64,000 nucleotides of DNA, taken from assembly GCF_000282515.1 (NCBI RefSeq), contig NZ_AKJD01000064.1, positions 1 to 64,000 of the forward strand, given 5' to 3'. This DNA is from Pseudomonas sp. GM80 (GTDB taxonomy: Bacteria; Pseudomonadota; Gammaproteobacteria; Pseudomonadales; Pseudomonadaceae). Under the pieces are notes generated by a model, which saw nothing but the letters and a program-made list of their open reading frames with translations, was not told the DNA's origin and did no database searches. This document shows, piece by piece, positions 52,376-61,458 of the stretch. A program made the translations under genes and the position numbers. Every line of letters starts with the position of its first letter. Within the stretch, counting starts at the first letter, position 1.

Positions 52376-53342
52376 GTCGCAGGCGCTGGATCCGGTCATT
52401 GTCGAGCAGGCGATCCAATGGCTGGTGCGCCTTCGCTTCAATCAGGCCGATGAACCCACACAGCGCGCTTTTGAGCACTGGCTGCAGCAGCGCCCGGAGC
52501 ATGTGTTGGCGTGGCAGCGTGTGGAGACGCTTGGGGATGAATTCGCAGGCGTGCCGGTTCAACTGGCCCGACAAACCCTCAATGGCAGCAATCAAGGCAT
52601 GCGCCGGCGGGAAAGCCTGAAGCTGCTTGGCCTATTAGCGACTGTTGGCACTGCAGCCTGGCTCGGCCGCGACTACACACCCGTCCCCGCCATGCTTGCG
52701 CAACAACGCAGTAGCACCGGCGAGCAGCGACGCGTCCAGCTCGATGACGGCAGCCTTATCCAGCTCAATAGCGACAGCGCTGTCGACAGTGATTTCGATG
52801 CTCAGCGACGGCTGATCATCCTGCGACGTGGTGAAATCATCGTGAATGTCGGCGCGGATGAGCACTCGGCGCACACGCGTCCCTTCTGGGTACAAACACG
52901 TGACGGGATCATGCGCGCTCAGAGTTCGCGCTTTCTGGCTCGCGAACGTGACGATGGCACGCTGGTCGCGGCTCAGGAAGGGTCAGTCACGGTTTTCCCC
53001 GGCTCCAGCCAAACGCCTGCGGGCCGCAGCGTCCAGGCAGGCAATCAGCTGCTGTTCACATCAAGTGGCGCCCGCATGGTCCGGGACAACGGCCTTGATC
53101 CATGGAGCTGGGGCGACGGGGTAATCAGTGCGCGCAATATGCGCCTCAATGATTTCATTGTGGAGTTGTCGCGTTATCGTCCCGGCGTATTGCGCTGCGC
53201 CGACGAGGTCGCTGATCTCCGCGTTTCCGGCACCTTTCAGCTCGCCGACAACGATCAAGTCCTGGCATTGATCGCGCAATCACTGCATTTGCACATTGAT
53301 TATCGGACCCGTTATTGGGTGACCGTGACCGCTGCCACCTGA
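52362..53342 (+). CDS. FecR-type anti-sigma/signal transducer
   Basis: 326 residues from ATG 52362, overlapping the sigma gene by 14 bases. An N-terminal cytoplasmic DUF4880-like part (residues 1-80) binds the sigma factor; one membrane segment at about 87-103 (LKLLGLLATVGTAAWLG) precedes the periplasmic FecR domain (QLNSDSAVDSDFDAQRRLII, GVLRCADEVADLRVSGTFQL). It transmits the ligand-loaded state of the receptor. Translational coupling fits the family. Confidence 0.9.
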   Translation: MSSRESQALDPVIVEQAIQWLVRLRFNQADEPTQRAFEHWLQQRPEHVLAWQRVETLGDEFAGVPVQLARQTLNGSNQGMRRRESLKLLGLLATVGTAAWLGRDYTPVPAMLAQQRSSTGEQRRVQLDDGSLIQLNSDSAVDSDFDAQRRLIILRRGEIIVNVGADEHSAHTRPFWVQTRDGIMRAQSSRFLARERDDGTLVAAQEGSVTVFPGSSQTPAGRSVQAGNQLLFTSSGARMVRDNGLDPWSWGDGVISARNMRLNDFIVELSRYRPGVLRCADEVADLRVSGTFQLADNDQVLALIAQSLHLHIDYRTRYWVTVTAAT

Positions 53343-53463
53343 GTCCATCACAACTTTTTTGCGCCGCCTGAAAATTAATGAGGTGGTTTCGCATTCTCGT
53401 TCGACTTCTAAGGAAGGCCGGAATACAGGCCAGTCTGCCGATGTCCTTTCTTGGAGCGAGAAA

Positions 53464-55854
53464 ATGAGTTCGTCCCCGGTTTCACAGCGCCATCCCTTAA
53501 ATCGTGCCTTGCAGGGCGCGATGTTGGGTTTGATTGTCAGCAGCTACGCATTGCCATCGCTGGCGCAAACGTCGAGCGCTGACCACAGCAATCCAGTCAA
53601 GCAATGGAACATCGCGGCCGGCCCACTGGCGCCGGCGCTTGATCGCTTTGCGCGTGAGGCCGGCATCAGTCTTTCCTTCGACGCGTCGAGTGTGGCGAAC
53701 CGCACCACTGCTGGCGTGAATGGCACGCTTGAAACGTCGGCCGCGCTGTCATCGTTGCTGCAGGGCAGCGAATTACAGATTGAACAGCAAGGCCCGAATG
53801 CCTACCTGTTGGTCCCTCAAGTAAAGACCGCCGGCCCGCTGGAACTCGACGCAACGGACGTCGAAGACTATCGCCTTGCGCCCCTCATCATCAATGCCAA
53901 GGTCAGGGTCAGTGCCGACGACGACGCCAACTCGGTGGTCGCCAAGGAGCTCTGGGTTGGCGGCAAGGTAGCAACCAGCATTCTCAATACCCCGGCATCG
54001 GTGTCGGTTGTTACCAACAAGGAAATGGAACAGCGCAGCGTCAGCACCACGGAAGAGGCGCTGCAATACACGCCCGGCGTGATCACTGACTTCTATGGTA
54101 CGGATGACCGCAACGACTATTTCCAGATCCGCGGCTTTCAGGCCACCACCTACCGTGACGGCTTGACCCTGAGTTCGATGCGCGGCGTACGCGAAGACCC
54201 GTTCGCTTACGAGCGCATCGAGATTCTGCGTGGCGCCAACTCCACGCTGTTTGGCCCCGCGGACCCGGGCGGTTCGGTGAATTTCGTGACCAAACAGCCG
54301 CGCTTCGAGCAGTTTGGCCAAGGCTATGTGACCTACGGTTCGTTTGACCATGTCGAGACAGGCATTGATGTCGGGGATGCGCTGAACGACGAGAAAACCC
54401 TCGCTGGCCGCTTCACTGCCAAAGGCCAGAACAGCGACCGCGAATACGATCACTCGCAGGACGACAACCAGTTGTTTATGGGTGGCCTCACTTGGGCACC
54501 GACGGATTACACGTCGGCGACGATGATTCTGGACTACCTGAAAACCGAAAGTTCGCCCAACAGCGGTGGCTATCCGCTGGACAAGGAATACGACCGCAAG
54601 AAGTTTTATGGCGAGCCCAGCTACAACTTTCACGATGTCGAGCGCACCAGCCTCAGCGGCAACGTCACCCATGACTTCGACAACGGCTTCGTATTGCGCA
54701 GCAATCTGCGCTACAGCAAGTTGACCGATGATTTTGGCTACGTATATCTGAGCGACAGCGCCGCACGGGTCGGTACCACCGTTGACCGCTATCAGTTTGG
54801 AACGGACACCGAAGCCGACCAGTTCAACGGCAATCTGATGCTGCAATACGATGCCCGCTTCGAGAACATCGACAGCAGCAGCCTGGTGGGCGTGGAGTAC
54901 CTCGATTCGACCACCAGGGAAAGCTCGGTCTACGCCCCGACGACCTCGATTGACATTGCAAACCCAGTGTTTACCGGGGTTTCACGCTCAATCGCGCCGT
55001 ATGCCGTCAACAAGCGAGACGCGACCACCAAGGCCGTATTCCTGCAGCAGAACCTGTCGTTCTACGAGCGTTTCATCGTCACCGGCGGTGTGCGCAATGA
55101 CTCGATGGACCTGACCAGCAAAGGCCTGGAATCCACTGAGAAAGACACCTTCTCCGAAACCTCCTACCGAGGTGCGCTGACCTATATCGTCAACGATGAA
55201 GTGTCTACCTATGTGAGCATGGTCGAATCCGTTTCGCCGCCGCAGGTTGGCGTCACGCCGCAGACGGGCAGGCAGTACGAGATAGGCGTGAAATATGCGC
55301 CGATGGGGATGGACGCCCTGTTCTCCGCAGCCGTTTATGACCTGACCCAGGAAAACGTCACCATCGCCGTGGTGCTGCCGAGCGGCATCATTGAGCAACA
55401 GACAGTAGGCGAATCGCGTGCGCGTGGCCTCGACCTGGAGGCCAAGGCGCAAGTGACGCAGAACCTCAGCCTGATCGGTGGTTACTCCTATATGGAGTCC
55501 GAGGTACAGCGCGGTTCGTTGTACGACGGTAGTTCCCTGAAGGGTAATGAATTCGCCACGGCACCCAAGCATTCCGCTTCGCTCTGGAGTTATTACGACG
55601 TGCCCGCCACGGATGTCAGCGTTGGCCTGGGTGCGCGCTACGTCGGCTCTTACTACTTCGATGCCGCCAACTCCGGCAAAAGCGATGGCACCACGCTGTT
55701 CGACGCCGCGTTCAACTACAAGATCGCCAAGGGCACCGACCTAGCGGTCAACCTCAGCAACCTGCTGGATGAGCAGCACGTGGTCGGTTCCGGCACCGCA
55801 AACTTCTACAACCCGGGTCGCGAGATTACCGCCAAAGTGAGTTACAAGTGGTAA
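53464..55854 (+). CDS. TonB-dependent siderophore receptor with signalling domain
   Basis: 796 residues from ATG 53464 with GGAGCGAG upstream. Signal peptide to about residue 35 (SLAQT); N-terminal STN signalling domain about 48-117 (WNIAAGPLAPALDRFAREAG, YLLV); plug domain from about 165 (TPASVSVVTNKEME); beta-barrel ending YSYKW-like KVSYKW with terminal Trp. The STN domain contacts FecR, so the three genes form a cell-surface signalling iron system of FecA/FpvA type. The siderophore is not identifiable. Confidence 0.92.
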   Translation: MSSSPVSQRHPLNRALQGAMLGLIVSSYALPSLAQTSSADHSNPVKQWNIAAGPLAPALDRFAREAGISLSFDASSVANRTTAGVNGTLETSAALSSLLQGSELQIEQQGPNAYLLVPQVKTAGPLELDATDVEDYRLAPLIINAKVRVSADDDANSVVAKELWVGGKVATSILNTPASVSVVTNKEMEQRSVSTTEEALQYTPGVITDFYGTDDRNDYFQIRGFQATTYRDGLTLSSMRGVREDPFAYERIEILRGANSTLFGPADPGGSVNFVTKQPRFEQFGQGYVTYGSFDHVETGIDVGDALNDEKTLAGRFTAKGQNSDREYDHSQDDNQLFMGGLTWAPTDYTSATMILDYLKTESSPNSGGYPLDKEYDRKKFYGEPSYNFHDVERTSLSGNVTHDFDNGFVLRSNLRYSKLTDDFGYVYLSDSAARVGTTVDRYQFGTDTEADQFNGNLMLQYDARFENIDSSSLVGVEYLDSTTRESSVYAPTTSIDIANPVFTGVSRSIAPYAVNKRDATTKAVFLQQNLSFYERFIVTGGVRNDSMDLTSKGLESTEKDTFSETSYRGALTYIVNDEVSTYVSMVESVSPPQVGVTPQTGRQYEIGVKYAPMGMDALFSAAVYDLTQENVTIAVVLPSGIIEQQTVGESRARGLDLEAKAQVTQNLSLIGGYSYMESEVQRGSLYDGSSLKGNEFATAPKHSASLWSYYDVPATDVSVGLGARYVGSYYFDAANSGKSDGTTLFDAAFNYKIAKGTDLAVNLSNLLDEQHVVGSGTANFYNPGREITAKVSYKW

Positions 55855-55887
55855 GCAGACGTGTAGGCCTTTTTCCCCTGTAGGAAG

Positions 55888-55913
55888 CGGTGCCCGCTTA
55901 ACTGCGGGCACCG
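55888..55913 (+). terminator. Hairpin after receptor gene
   Basis: Perfect ten-base stem CGGTGCCCGC / GCGGGCACCG with loop TTAACT. No T-run follows, so termination may be rho-assisted or the hairpin may only stabilise the mRNA. Confidence 0.5.
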
Positions 55914-55972
55914 TCAACCTGGCCAAAACCCGCCGCTCATTGCTGGTAGCCGCTGGCCACTCAGATCAGGAC

Positions 55973-56578
55973 TTAAGGTGCGGCTGAGCGGTTCTTCCCC
56001 TGCGTACACGGATTAAAACTCTCGCGAATACTTTGGCTGGTTCCTACATAGGCTTGGGTACCTGGAACCGCCACAGCCGAGTAATTCTTGCGATCGGTTT
56101 CCCTGATAAAACTTCCTTGCTCAGCCGTGAAGCTCTCAGTGCCTACTGGTACCAGTACGTTCAGAAACTGGGCCTTCTTGTCGAGGGCCAAGGCACCTCC
56201 TGGGGTAATCGGCGCAAGCATGGCGAACCACCGATCACTGAACAGGTAGAAAATATCGGCTGCGGCTCTGCCACTTCGCAGGTGGGCACACTGCACATCG
56301 CCGGCGTTGATGACTTCAGCCTGCTGGTACATGCCGCCCTTGTACAAGGCCAGTACTAGCTTGCTCTTGGTCAGCACACCCAGGCCTTGCTTGGGTTTGC
56401 ACACTTGCAAATCACCATAGGCAGACAAGCACCAGTTGGTCTCGGTGATAGTGACGATTTCGTCTGCGTTGAGCTTCAGATCGCGCTCGATATTGGCGCG
56501 GGCTTCCGGGGTTTCATAGGGGATGGTGCATGCGCTTAATAGAGCTGCGAGGGTAAGGGCGAGTAGCGGGGTTCTCAT
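55973..56578 (-). CDS. Putative lipoprotein
   Basis: 201 residues from ATG 56578, with AAGGACG six bases upstream. Lipobox LLSAC (Cys17). The mature part has two conserved-looking cysteines (WCLSAYGDLQVC) and ends CTQGKNRSAAP. Function unknown. An upstream in-frame start at 56839 would place the lipobox in the middle of the protein, so it is unlikely. Confidence 0.75.
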   Translation of the reverse strand: MRTPLLALTLAALLSACTIPYETPEARANIERDLKLNADEIVTITETNWCLSAYGDLQVCKPKQGLGVLTKSKLVLALYKGGMYQQAEVINAGDVQCAHLRSGRAAADIFYLFSDRWFAMLAPITPGGALALDKKAQFLNVLVPVGTESFTAEQGSFIRETDRKNYSAVAVPGTQAYVGTSQSIRESFNPCTQGKNRSAAP

Positions 56579-56894
56579 CAAGCGTCCTTTGCTGCTGGAA
56601 GGTATATATAAATGACGAATATTTTTTTGCGAATCTTCGCGGCGGGGAATTATACAGATCGCGCTGCGTTCGAAACGCTGCTGGAGAATCTGCCAAGGCT
56701 CGTCGTTTGAATTTCTCGACAGCTCGCGAGCGAAGTCTGATCTCCAGTTCGAACCAAAGACGCTGCCAAACATCGGCGTCCTTGACGGCAGTGTCCTGCC
56801 ACAGGAACTCTGTTTGTGCGACAAACGCCGCCCGTGCAATCAGATCTTCTGATGCTCGTTCACCGAGCGTTTTCCAGTCATTACTGACATTCAA
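56514..56894 (-). pseudogene. Possible remnant of a small protein gene
   Basis: A 126-codon reading frame. The first half (MNVSNDWKTLGERASEDLIA, WQRLWFELEIRLRSRAVEKF) looks like a real protein, while the C-terminal half (RRFAKKYSSFIYTFQQQ onward) runs into the lipoprotein gene in another frame and looks non-coding. It may be a gene truncated or frameshifted near codon 60-70. Confidence 0.3.
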
Positions 56895-56948
56895 TGAACG
56901 ATTATTTCTAGTCGTGTTACAGCGCTGAACCTGTGCTCGCCAGCCTCT

Positions 56949-57551
56949 TTATAAAACGTCTGTGCCGGGATAGAGATCCGCAGGTGGATGGTAATCGGGA
57001 TCCTCGAAGCGGCTATTGTTGTAATGGGTTTTGGCCGTCGGCCCTTCGCCCTTGTACGTCACCTGCGAGTTTGGCGTGAGATGCCACCCGTCTCCGTCCT
57101 TGTCGCGCTCGATCAGCGACGGGTACAACGTACAGGTGCCTGCGGAACCTGATGTCAGCCTGAACTGGTAAAAGCGCCCGGCTTGCGGCGTGAACTTCGC
57201 TGTGACGGAGCACGTTTGCGTGCGTGCGCCCTCCCAGAATATACCCACGTGCGTTTCGATTCCGGGGCGGATCCGGGTTTCGTAATAGTCCGACGTGAGG
57301 TTTTGCCCTGCTTTGGGCATACCTTCATCCTGCGTGTGGATGAACGGAAGCGGCCCACTGCGAATGACGCCGCCCGAACGCTTACCGTTTTCGTACTGGT
57401 ACAGATCGGCGTGCTGAGTGAAATTGACGATACGTATCCAAGCGGGGTCGGGCTGGTTTTCAGGTGCGGTGAAGTAATCGGTGTGGGGGAAATACTGGCA
57501 GCCTGCGAACAACGGCAGAGTCAGCAGGCAGAGCGTAAAGCGTATCGACAT
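56949..57551 (-). CDS. Putative lipoprotein
   Basis: A 200-residue protein with lipobox LFAGC (Cys18) after a short signal. The mature part has several aromatic-rich strands (WIRIVNFTQHADLYQYENGK, GRFYQFRLTSGSAGTCTLYP) and two cysteines. AAGGACAGG precedes the ATG. No known domain recognised. It faces away from the glyoxalase-fold gene. Confidence 0.75.
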   Translation of the reverse strand: MSIRFTLCLLTLPLFAGCQYFPHTDYFTAPENQPDPAWIRIVNFTQHADLYQYENGKRSGGVIRSGPLPFIHTQDEGMPKAGQNLTSDYYETRIRPGIETHVGIFWEGARTQTCSVTAKFTPQAGRFYQFRLTSGSAGTCTLYPSLIERDKDGDGWHLTPNSQVTYKGEGPTAKTHYNNSRFEDPDYHPPADLYPGTDVL

Positions 57552-57971
57552 GGAGCCTGTCCTTTTGCAAAGTCAGGGTAGAGACCGCAGGAAAGAAGGA
57601 GCATTGCGGGAAAGGTGAAAAAAATCGTTTAGGCCGTTAGCGACAGCAGGGGGAGGGCGCCGCACGGGCGTTCTGAGAGCCAACTGATCGCTGCAATATC
57701 GTCTACATCCAAGAAGCATTTCATCTCATCGCCCGGGTCTCGCTTCAGTTCGGAAAAACTTTCATCGCGAAACATCCGCGCCACGTTTTTACTTATCTGC
57801 ACTGTGTGGAGCGGACTTTCCATGTACCATCAGCGCGGGCTGATGCTGCCCGCCGCTCGCTTCCGAAAGGAAAGGTGAAAGCATTGCTTCTCTTCCCAGA
57901 TCCTGTCGCATCTCTTGAGAGTCGAGGTTTGGCAACGCGAGCACCGAAATGCCTCGACGACAGGAGGAACG
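57552..57971. other. Intergenic region before glyoxalase-fold gene
   Basis: 420 bases. Only a weak candidate gene (57629-57823, minus strand) is seen; otherwise it carries the upstream region of the glyoxalase-fold gene. Confidence 0.4.
57629..57823 (-). CDS. Doubtful small protein
   Basis: A 64-residue reading frame, acidic in the middle (DPGDEMKCFLDVDDIAAISW). No clear ribosome binding site. It may be a gene fragment. Low confidence. Confidence 0.28.
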   Translation of the reverse strand: MESPLHTVQISKNVARMFRDESFSELKRDPGDEMKCFLDVDDIAAISWLSERPCGALPLLSLTA

Positions 57972-58502
57972 ATGTTTTCAATCGAACAAGCCAAGCAGAT
58001 GGCCAAGAAGCTGCGTGCTTCGCTGGAGTCGCGCAATCAAACAGTGAGTCACTCCGCGGCCCTGGAAACAGTGGCGCACCAGTTGGGCTACAAGGACTGG
58101 AACACTGCGTCAGCGATGCTTCCCCAGGAAGTTACCCAACCCGCCATGACATTCGACAAAGCCATCCCGATATTGCGGATGTTCGACGAAACCAAGGCGC
58201 GCGAGTTCTACCTTGATTTTCTTGGTTTCAGCGTCGAATTCGAGCACCGGTTCGAAGCGGATCTACCGCTGTACCTGGGCATCAGCCGCAACGGTCTGCA
58301 GCTCCATCTTTCCGAACATCATGGCGATGCGAGCCCGGGATCGACGATATTCGTCCCGATGCAAAACATCGAACTACTCCGGGACGAATTACAGAGCAAA
58401 CGATACGGCTACGGACGTCCGGATATTGTTCAACAGGGCTGGGGTCAGGTTCTGGAGGTTTATGACCCATTTGGCAATCGAATTCGATTCTGCCAAAGCT
58501 GA
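57972..58502 (+). CDS. Glyoxalase-fold (VOC) protein with N-terminal helical domain
   Basis: 176 residues from ATG 57972 (AGGAGG seven bases upstream). An N-terminal helical part (1-60, QAKQMAKKLRASLESRNQTV, HSAALETVAHQLGYKDWNTA) resembles the helical domain found fused to glyoxalase-superfamily proteins. The VOC part (about 62-176) has LRMFDETKAREFYLDFLGF, LHLSEHHGDASPGS and VYDPFGNRIRFCQ, the repeated metal-site fold of bleomycin-resistance and dioxygenase proteins. The activity is unknown. Confidence 0.85.
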   Translation: MFSIEQAKQMAKKLRASLESRNQTVSHSAALETVAHQLGYKDWNTASAMLPQEVTQPAMTFDKAIPILRMFDETKAREFYLDFLGFSVEFEHRFEADLPLYLGISRNGLQLHLSEHHGDASPGSTIFVPMQNIELLRDELQSKRYGYGRPDIVQQGWGQVLEVYDPFGNRIRFCQS

Positions 58503-58573
58503 TCATGGTTTGCGGGCTGGGGAGACCTGGTCCGCTTTGGTTCGATTGTTGCTCTTAGTGGGGGGCAATAATC

Positions 58574-58585
58574 GGCCAGAAGCGG
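58574..58585. repeat. Copy of GGCCAGAAGCGG intergenic motif
   Basis: First of four similar motifs (also 59429-59440, 59463-59474 and 61294-61305), all outside convincing genes. Confidence 0.5.
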
Positions 58586-58673
58586 TCATCCTCCACCGCT
58601 AGGTGTCGACCCATTGCGGCCATTTGCAGGAGCCACCAAAATCGGAGGACTGTTGGTGGTGAGGTGACGCATA

Positions 58674-58931
58674 GTGAGGATTGAAGTATCAGAAGAAGCC
58701 GACTGGAAGCTTTTCGAGGACGTGGCCCGGGTTCTTGAGAAAGGGCTGGGCGGTTGCTGGAAAGAGAGGCTCGATAGCCCGGACCAGCGCTATTGGGATC
58801 TGGTGGTGGATGAACACACGCTTACCCTGCACCTTGAACACTATTTAGGCATTTCAGTGGTCATTCCCGATGGCGCAGATGAGATCGCTCGAAGAATGTG
58901 TGCGTTGCTCAAGCAGCCTACTTGCGGGTAA
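58674..58931 (+). CDS. Small protein, unknown function
   Basis: An 85-residue acidic protein with GTG start. Strand-rich middle (YWDLVVDEHTLTLHLEHYLG) and a C-terminal helix (ADEIARRMCALLKQ) suggest a compact alpha/beta fold. GGAGGAC lies further upstream than usual. Function unknown. Confidence 0.58.
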   Translation: MRIEVSEEADWKLFEDVARVLEKGLGGCWKERLDSPDQRYWDLVVDEHTLTLHLEHYLGISVVIPDGADEIARRMCALLKQPTCG

Positions 58932-59059
58932 GCCCGCTCTAACAAAGATAACAATTGATCTAAATGGCAGCTGTGGGTCGATTTCTGCCTGTAGGTACCC
59001 TCTGCTTTTGGCTGAAAGCTGTCCCACATTAATATCAGCTATCCGCCTAACTCGATCGC

Positions 59060-59386
59060 TCAAGATCGTTCGACTCCTTGTAGAAGATCACTTGTTACAA
59101 ACCCCACCCCGCAATGATCACAGTAAAATCCGTCAACTAGCTGCTCAAGCGGTGCCGCGTTCAGGAGGGCAGGCTTGCATTCATCAACTGCTAGCTGATC
59201 CAGGCGTCGGTAGCCTGCTTTCTCTTCTCCATCGAAGCGTTTTTTTGGGCTTGCTGCTCCAATCAGAATACCTTTCGGTCTGACGTGTCTGGCTGTAGCA
59301 CAGCGTGGGCAAGATTCCATAGTGTTTTGTTTCACTACCTGATATCCGGAAGGTCTGAGAGTAGTAATGCTGTCATCCTTTTGCAC
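59060..59386 (-). CDS. Small zinc-ribbon-like protein
   Basis: A 108-residue frame (86 residues if Met23 at 59320 is the start, MESCPRCATARHVRPKGILI). Two CxxC pairs, CPRC and CDHC, spaced by about 60 residues could bind one zinc ion. No family recognised and no strong binding site. Its place between the VOC gene and the HEPN gene, with GGCC-type repeats around it, suggests accessory DNA. Confidence 0.5.
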   Translation of the reverse strand: MQKDDSITTLRPSGYQVVKQNTMESCPRCATARHVRPKGILIGAASPKKRFDGEEKAGYRRLDQLAVDECKPALLNAAPLEQLVDGFYCDHCGVGFVTSDLLQGVERS

Positions 59387-59428
59387 TCAATGGCGTTTGC
59401 ATTCTACCTCCCTTGATGGCCTGCTATT

Positions 59429-59474
59429 GGCCGGAAACGGTCGTTTGTGAGCGGCTGCTTTCGGCCAGAAGCGG
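59429..59474. repeat. Two copies of GGCC(A/G)GAAGCGG-type motif
   Basis: GGCCGGAAACGG (59429-59440) and GGCCAGAAGCGG (59463-59474), in a small intergenic stretch (59387-59648) that holds nothing else I can assign. Confidence 0.5.
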
Positions 59475-59648
59475 ACAGTCAGGAACGACTGCTTCCGACC
59501 CATAGCTGCTCTTCGGAACGGGCGGAGACTAGGCCAGTAACTGTCATGTGACGATGCCCGCACTTCAAAGCAGGAGTCAATTGTTATGCGGTATCTGCCT
59601 GGTTCCTCCTGTTTTTGAGAATTTTGTGAAGGGTCAATTTAGTTCGTG

Positions 59649-61079
59649 CTACTTGATATGGAGTCCCACTTCGTTGAGGGTGTACTTGATTCTACTGGAC
59701 GCGCGACCAGTGCAGAGCATATTGAGTAAAAGCAAGTCATTTACTCCGCAAAGCTTCAGAATTATAGCGGGATAGATATTACTAAGGGCATTGTTTAGCG
59801 AGTAGATTTTTCCTAGAAAATCTCCGTAACCTCCGGGCGCTCGCTGCCCTCCAAAATGTGAAATGTCATTACGTTTGCCAGCGCATTCGTTACAAAAAAC
59901 GCGAAGTGATTCAGCTGGAAAATTTAACGGCAAAAGTTTTATACATTCAACCAAGCGTTCAGCGAGAGAGGGCTCGGTAGAATGCTCAAGTTTAGCTTCC
60001 AACCATTTTCGATCCTTGGCCAATGTTATTTGCCCAATGATACGTTGAGCTTTCAGCTCTAGCTTCGTGGGAGGCGCGTCTTTATTCAGTGTGCGATGCA
60101 ACGATTCGAGCCCCCATATTAAATTAACAAATCGATGCTCTACGTATAGCTCGACGCCACGGCGCGTTCCTAAATACAGGCTCATTCCGGGCCCTAATTC
60201 CTCCCTTTTAATTTGCCACTGTTGAAAAAGATGACCAAATTCTTCTCGAATAGTTGGAAATGTTAACAAGCAATTATGGCGTGTGGGTGGAGCCGCTGAG
60301 TTTCTAGATCTTAAAAAATAAAACCTATATGATTTAGTGTTGCTTGCAGTGCGGCCTATCGTTAGAGATGGCCACTCCATGTTATAGTCTGAACCAGTTA
60401 AAATTAAGAAAAAATCAGTGATAGAGAAAAAGTACTTTTTAAGCTCCGAGGATGTTTTTTTAAGTCTGGATAGATACTTAAAGCTGATTTTCTCAGCGAT
60501 GTTTATTGCGTGATTTTTTTGATTACCGAACATTGGAGCAAGCAAGTCAAACTCTACTGATATAGTACTGCTATCTTCTAGTGTGTATTTGATATTTTTC
60601 TGTGTCTTGTGGGTTGCTACTAGCTTTCTTTTTGTTCTACTCGTTTCAATGGAGCCCAAGCCTAGCCAGTCCTCAAATCCAGTCAGCGGAATTGAAAGAC
60701 CATCAAACATTATCTCCCCTTTCGATTCGGGGAGCGGTTTAGAACCAATTAAGCAATTTGTTGCTCCATAGTTTTCATAAGAAATACCACCGAAGGATGC
60801 TTTGCCTCCTTGGGTATAGACGTCCGTCAATAGCACATGCTCGCTTGAGTTTTTGAGCCGGCCTTCAATATCAGGGCATGAATTTCCCGACCCCACAAAA
60901 ATTCTGGACATCGGGTGATCCGCTGAAGGTAAATACCCATGCAGCTCAATGCTTATTCGTCCGTCATCAGTAATTATCAAGTCACCTGCTACTGCTGACT
61001 CCGGGACAATATCGTCCTCAGGAATCGGCTCATTTCGCCACCAAAAGTAGCCGCTTTCCTTAATCGTCTTGCTATCCAT
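59649..61079 (-). CDS. HEPN-domain protein resembling antiphage ApeA
   Basis: A 476-residue protein, visibly more AT-rich than its surroundings. An N-terminal beta-rich domain (about 30-230, FDLLAPMFGNQ, ISIELHGYLP) resembles the ApeA N-terminal domain. The C-terminal half is helical with SLYLGTRRGVELYVEHRFVN, the GLESLHRTL block and the RX4H motif R403-NDIS-H408 (KRNDISHFGG), the catalytic signature of HEPN ribonucleases. Length fits ApeA-type abortive-infection proteins (about 450-500). It would cut RNA on phage infection. A CAGGG site precedes the ATG. It is divergent from the STAND NTPase gene. Confidence 0.78.
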   Translation of the reverse strand: MDSKTIKESGYFWWRNEPIPEDDIVPESAVAGDLIITDDGRISIELHGYLPSADHPMSRIFVGSGNSCPDIEGRLKNSSEHVLLTDVYTQGGKASFGGISYENYGATNCLIGSKPLPESKGEIMFDGLSIPLTGFEDWLGLGSIETSRTKRKLVATHKTQKNIKYTLEDSSTISVEFDLLAPMFGNQKNHAINIAEKISFKYLSRLKKTSSELKKYFFSITDFFLILTGSDYNMEWPSLTIGRTASNTKSYRFYFLRSRNSAAPPTRHNCLLTFPTIREEFGHLFQQWQIKREELGPGMSLYLGTRRGVELYVEHRFVNLIWGLESLHRTLNKDAPPTKLELKAQRIIGQITLAKDRKWLEAKLEHSTEPSLAERLVECIKLLPLNFPAESLRVFCNECAGKRNDISHFGGQRAPGGYGDFLGKIYSLNNALSNIYPAIILKLCGVNDLLLLNMLCTGRASSRIKYTLNEVGLHIK

Positions 61080-61458
61080 AACGAACCCTGTTTGTCATGT
61101 TTGGGTGCTTGTAGGCTTGGCAGGCTACTCAGCGAGACCTCAAGGTAGCCAGTAAAGAGGCGCACGTCGACTGCCCTACTGATTTCTCCAACGCGACTAA
61201 TGCAGGAACAAAAAAGGTCGTTTCGATCTCCTTCATACGCTGCATGCCTAGACAAGTGGCAGTGTTCGCCATCTGACGAACCAGAGACGCGCAGGCCAAA
61301 AGCGGCCGTTCGCAAACAACCATTTTGATCCATAGTGCGTTCCAACGTAGCACCTAGGAGGTACTTACTTCTAATCGATTGGATTGGGAAATCAGGTAGG
61401 ATGGCAAAGCTGCTGCGGCCCGCGCCGGGACTGCACCTGACCCGTTTTGAGACCCGCT
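61080..61458. other. Divergent region between HEPN and STAND genes
   Basis: 379 bases with no convincing gene. It holds a GGCCAAAAGCGG motif at 61294 and the promoters of both divergent genes. Short minus-strand frames across it look like chance. Confidence 0.5.
61294..61305. repeat. Copy of GGCCAAAAGCGG intergenic motif
   Basis: Fourth copy of the short motif described at 58574, here between the HEPN and STAND genes. Confidence 0.45.

Noticed and set aside
60989..61345. Minus-strand 118-codon frame upstream of the HEPN gene
   Set aside because: Overlaps the HEPN start in another frame, no binding site, composition not protein-like.
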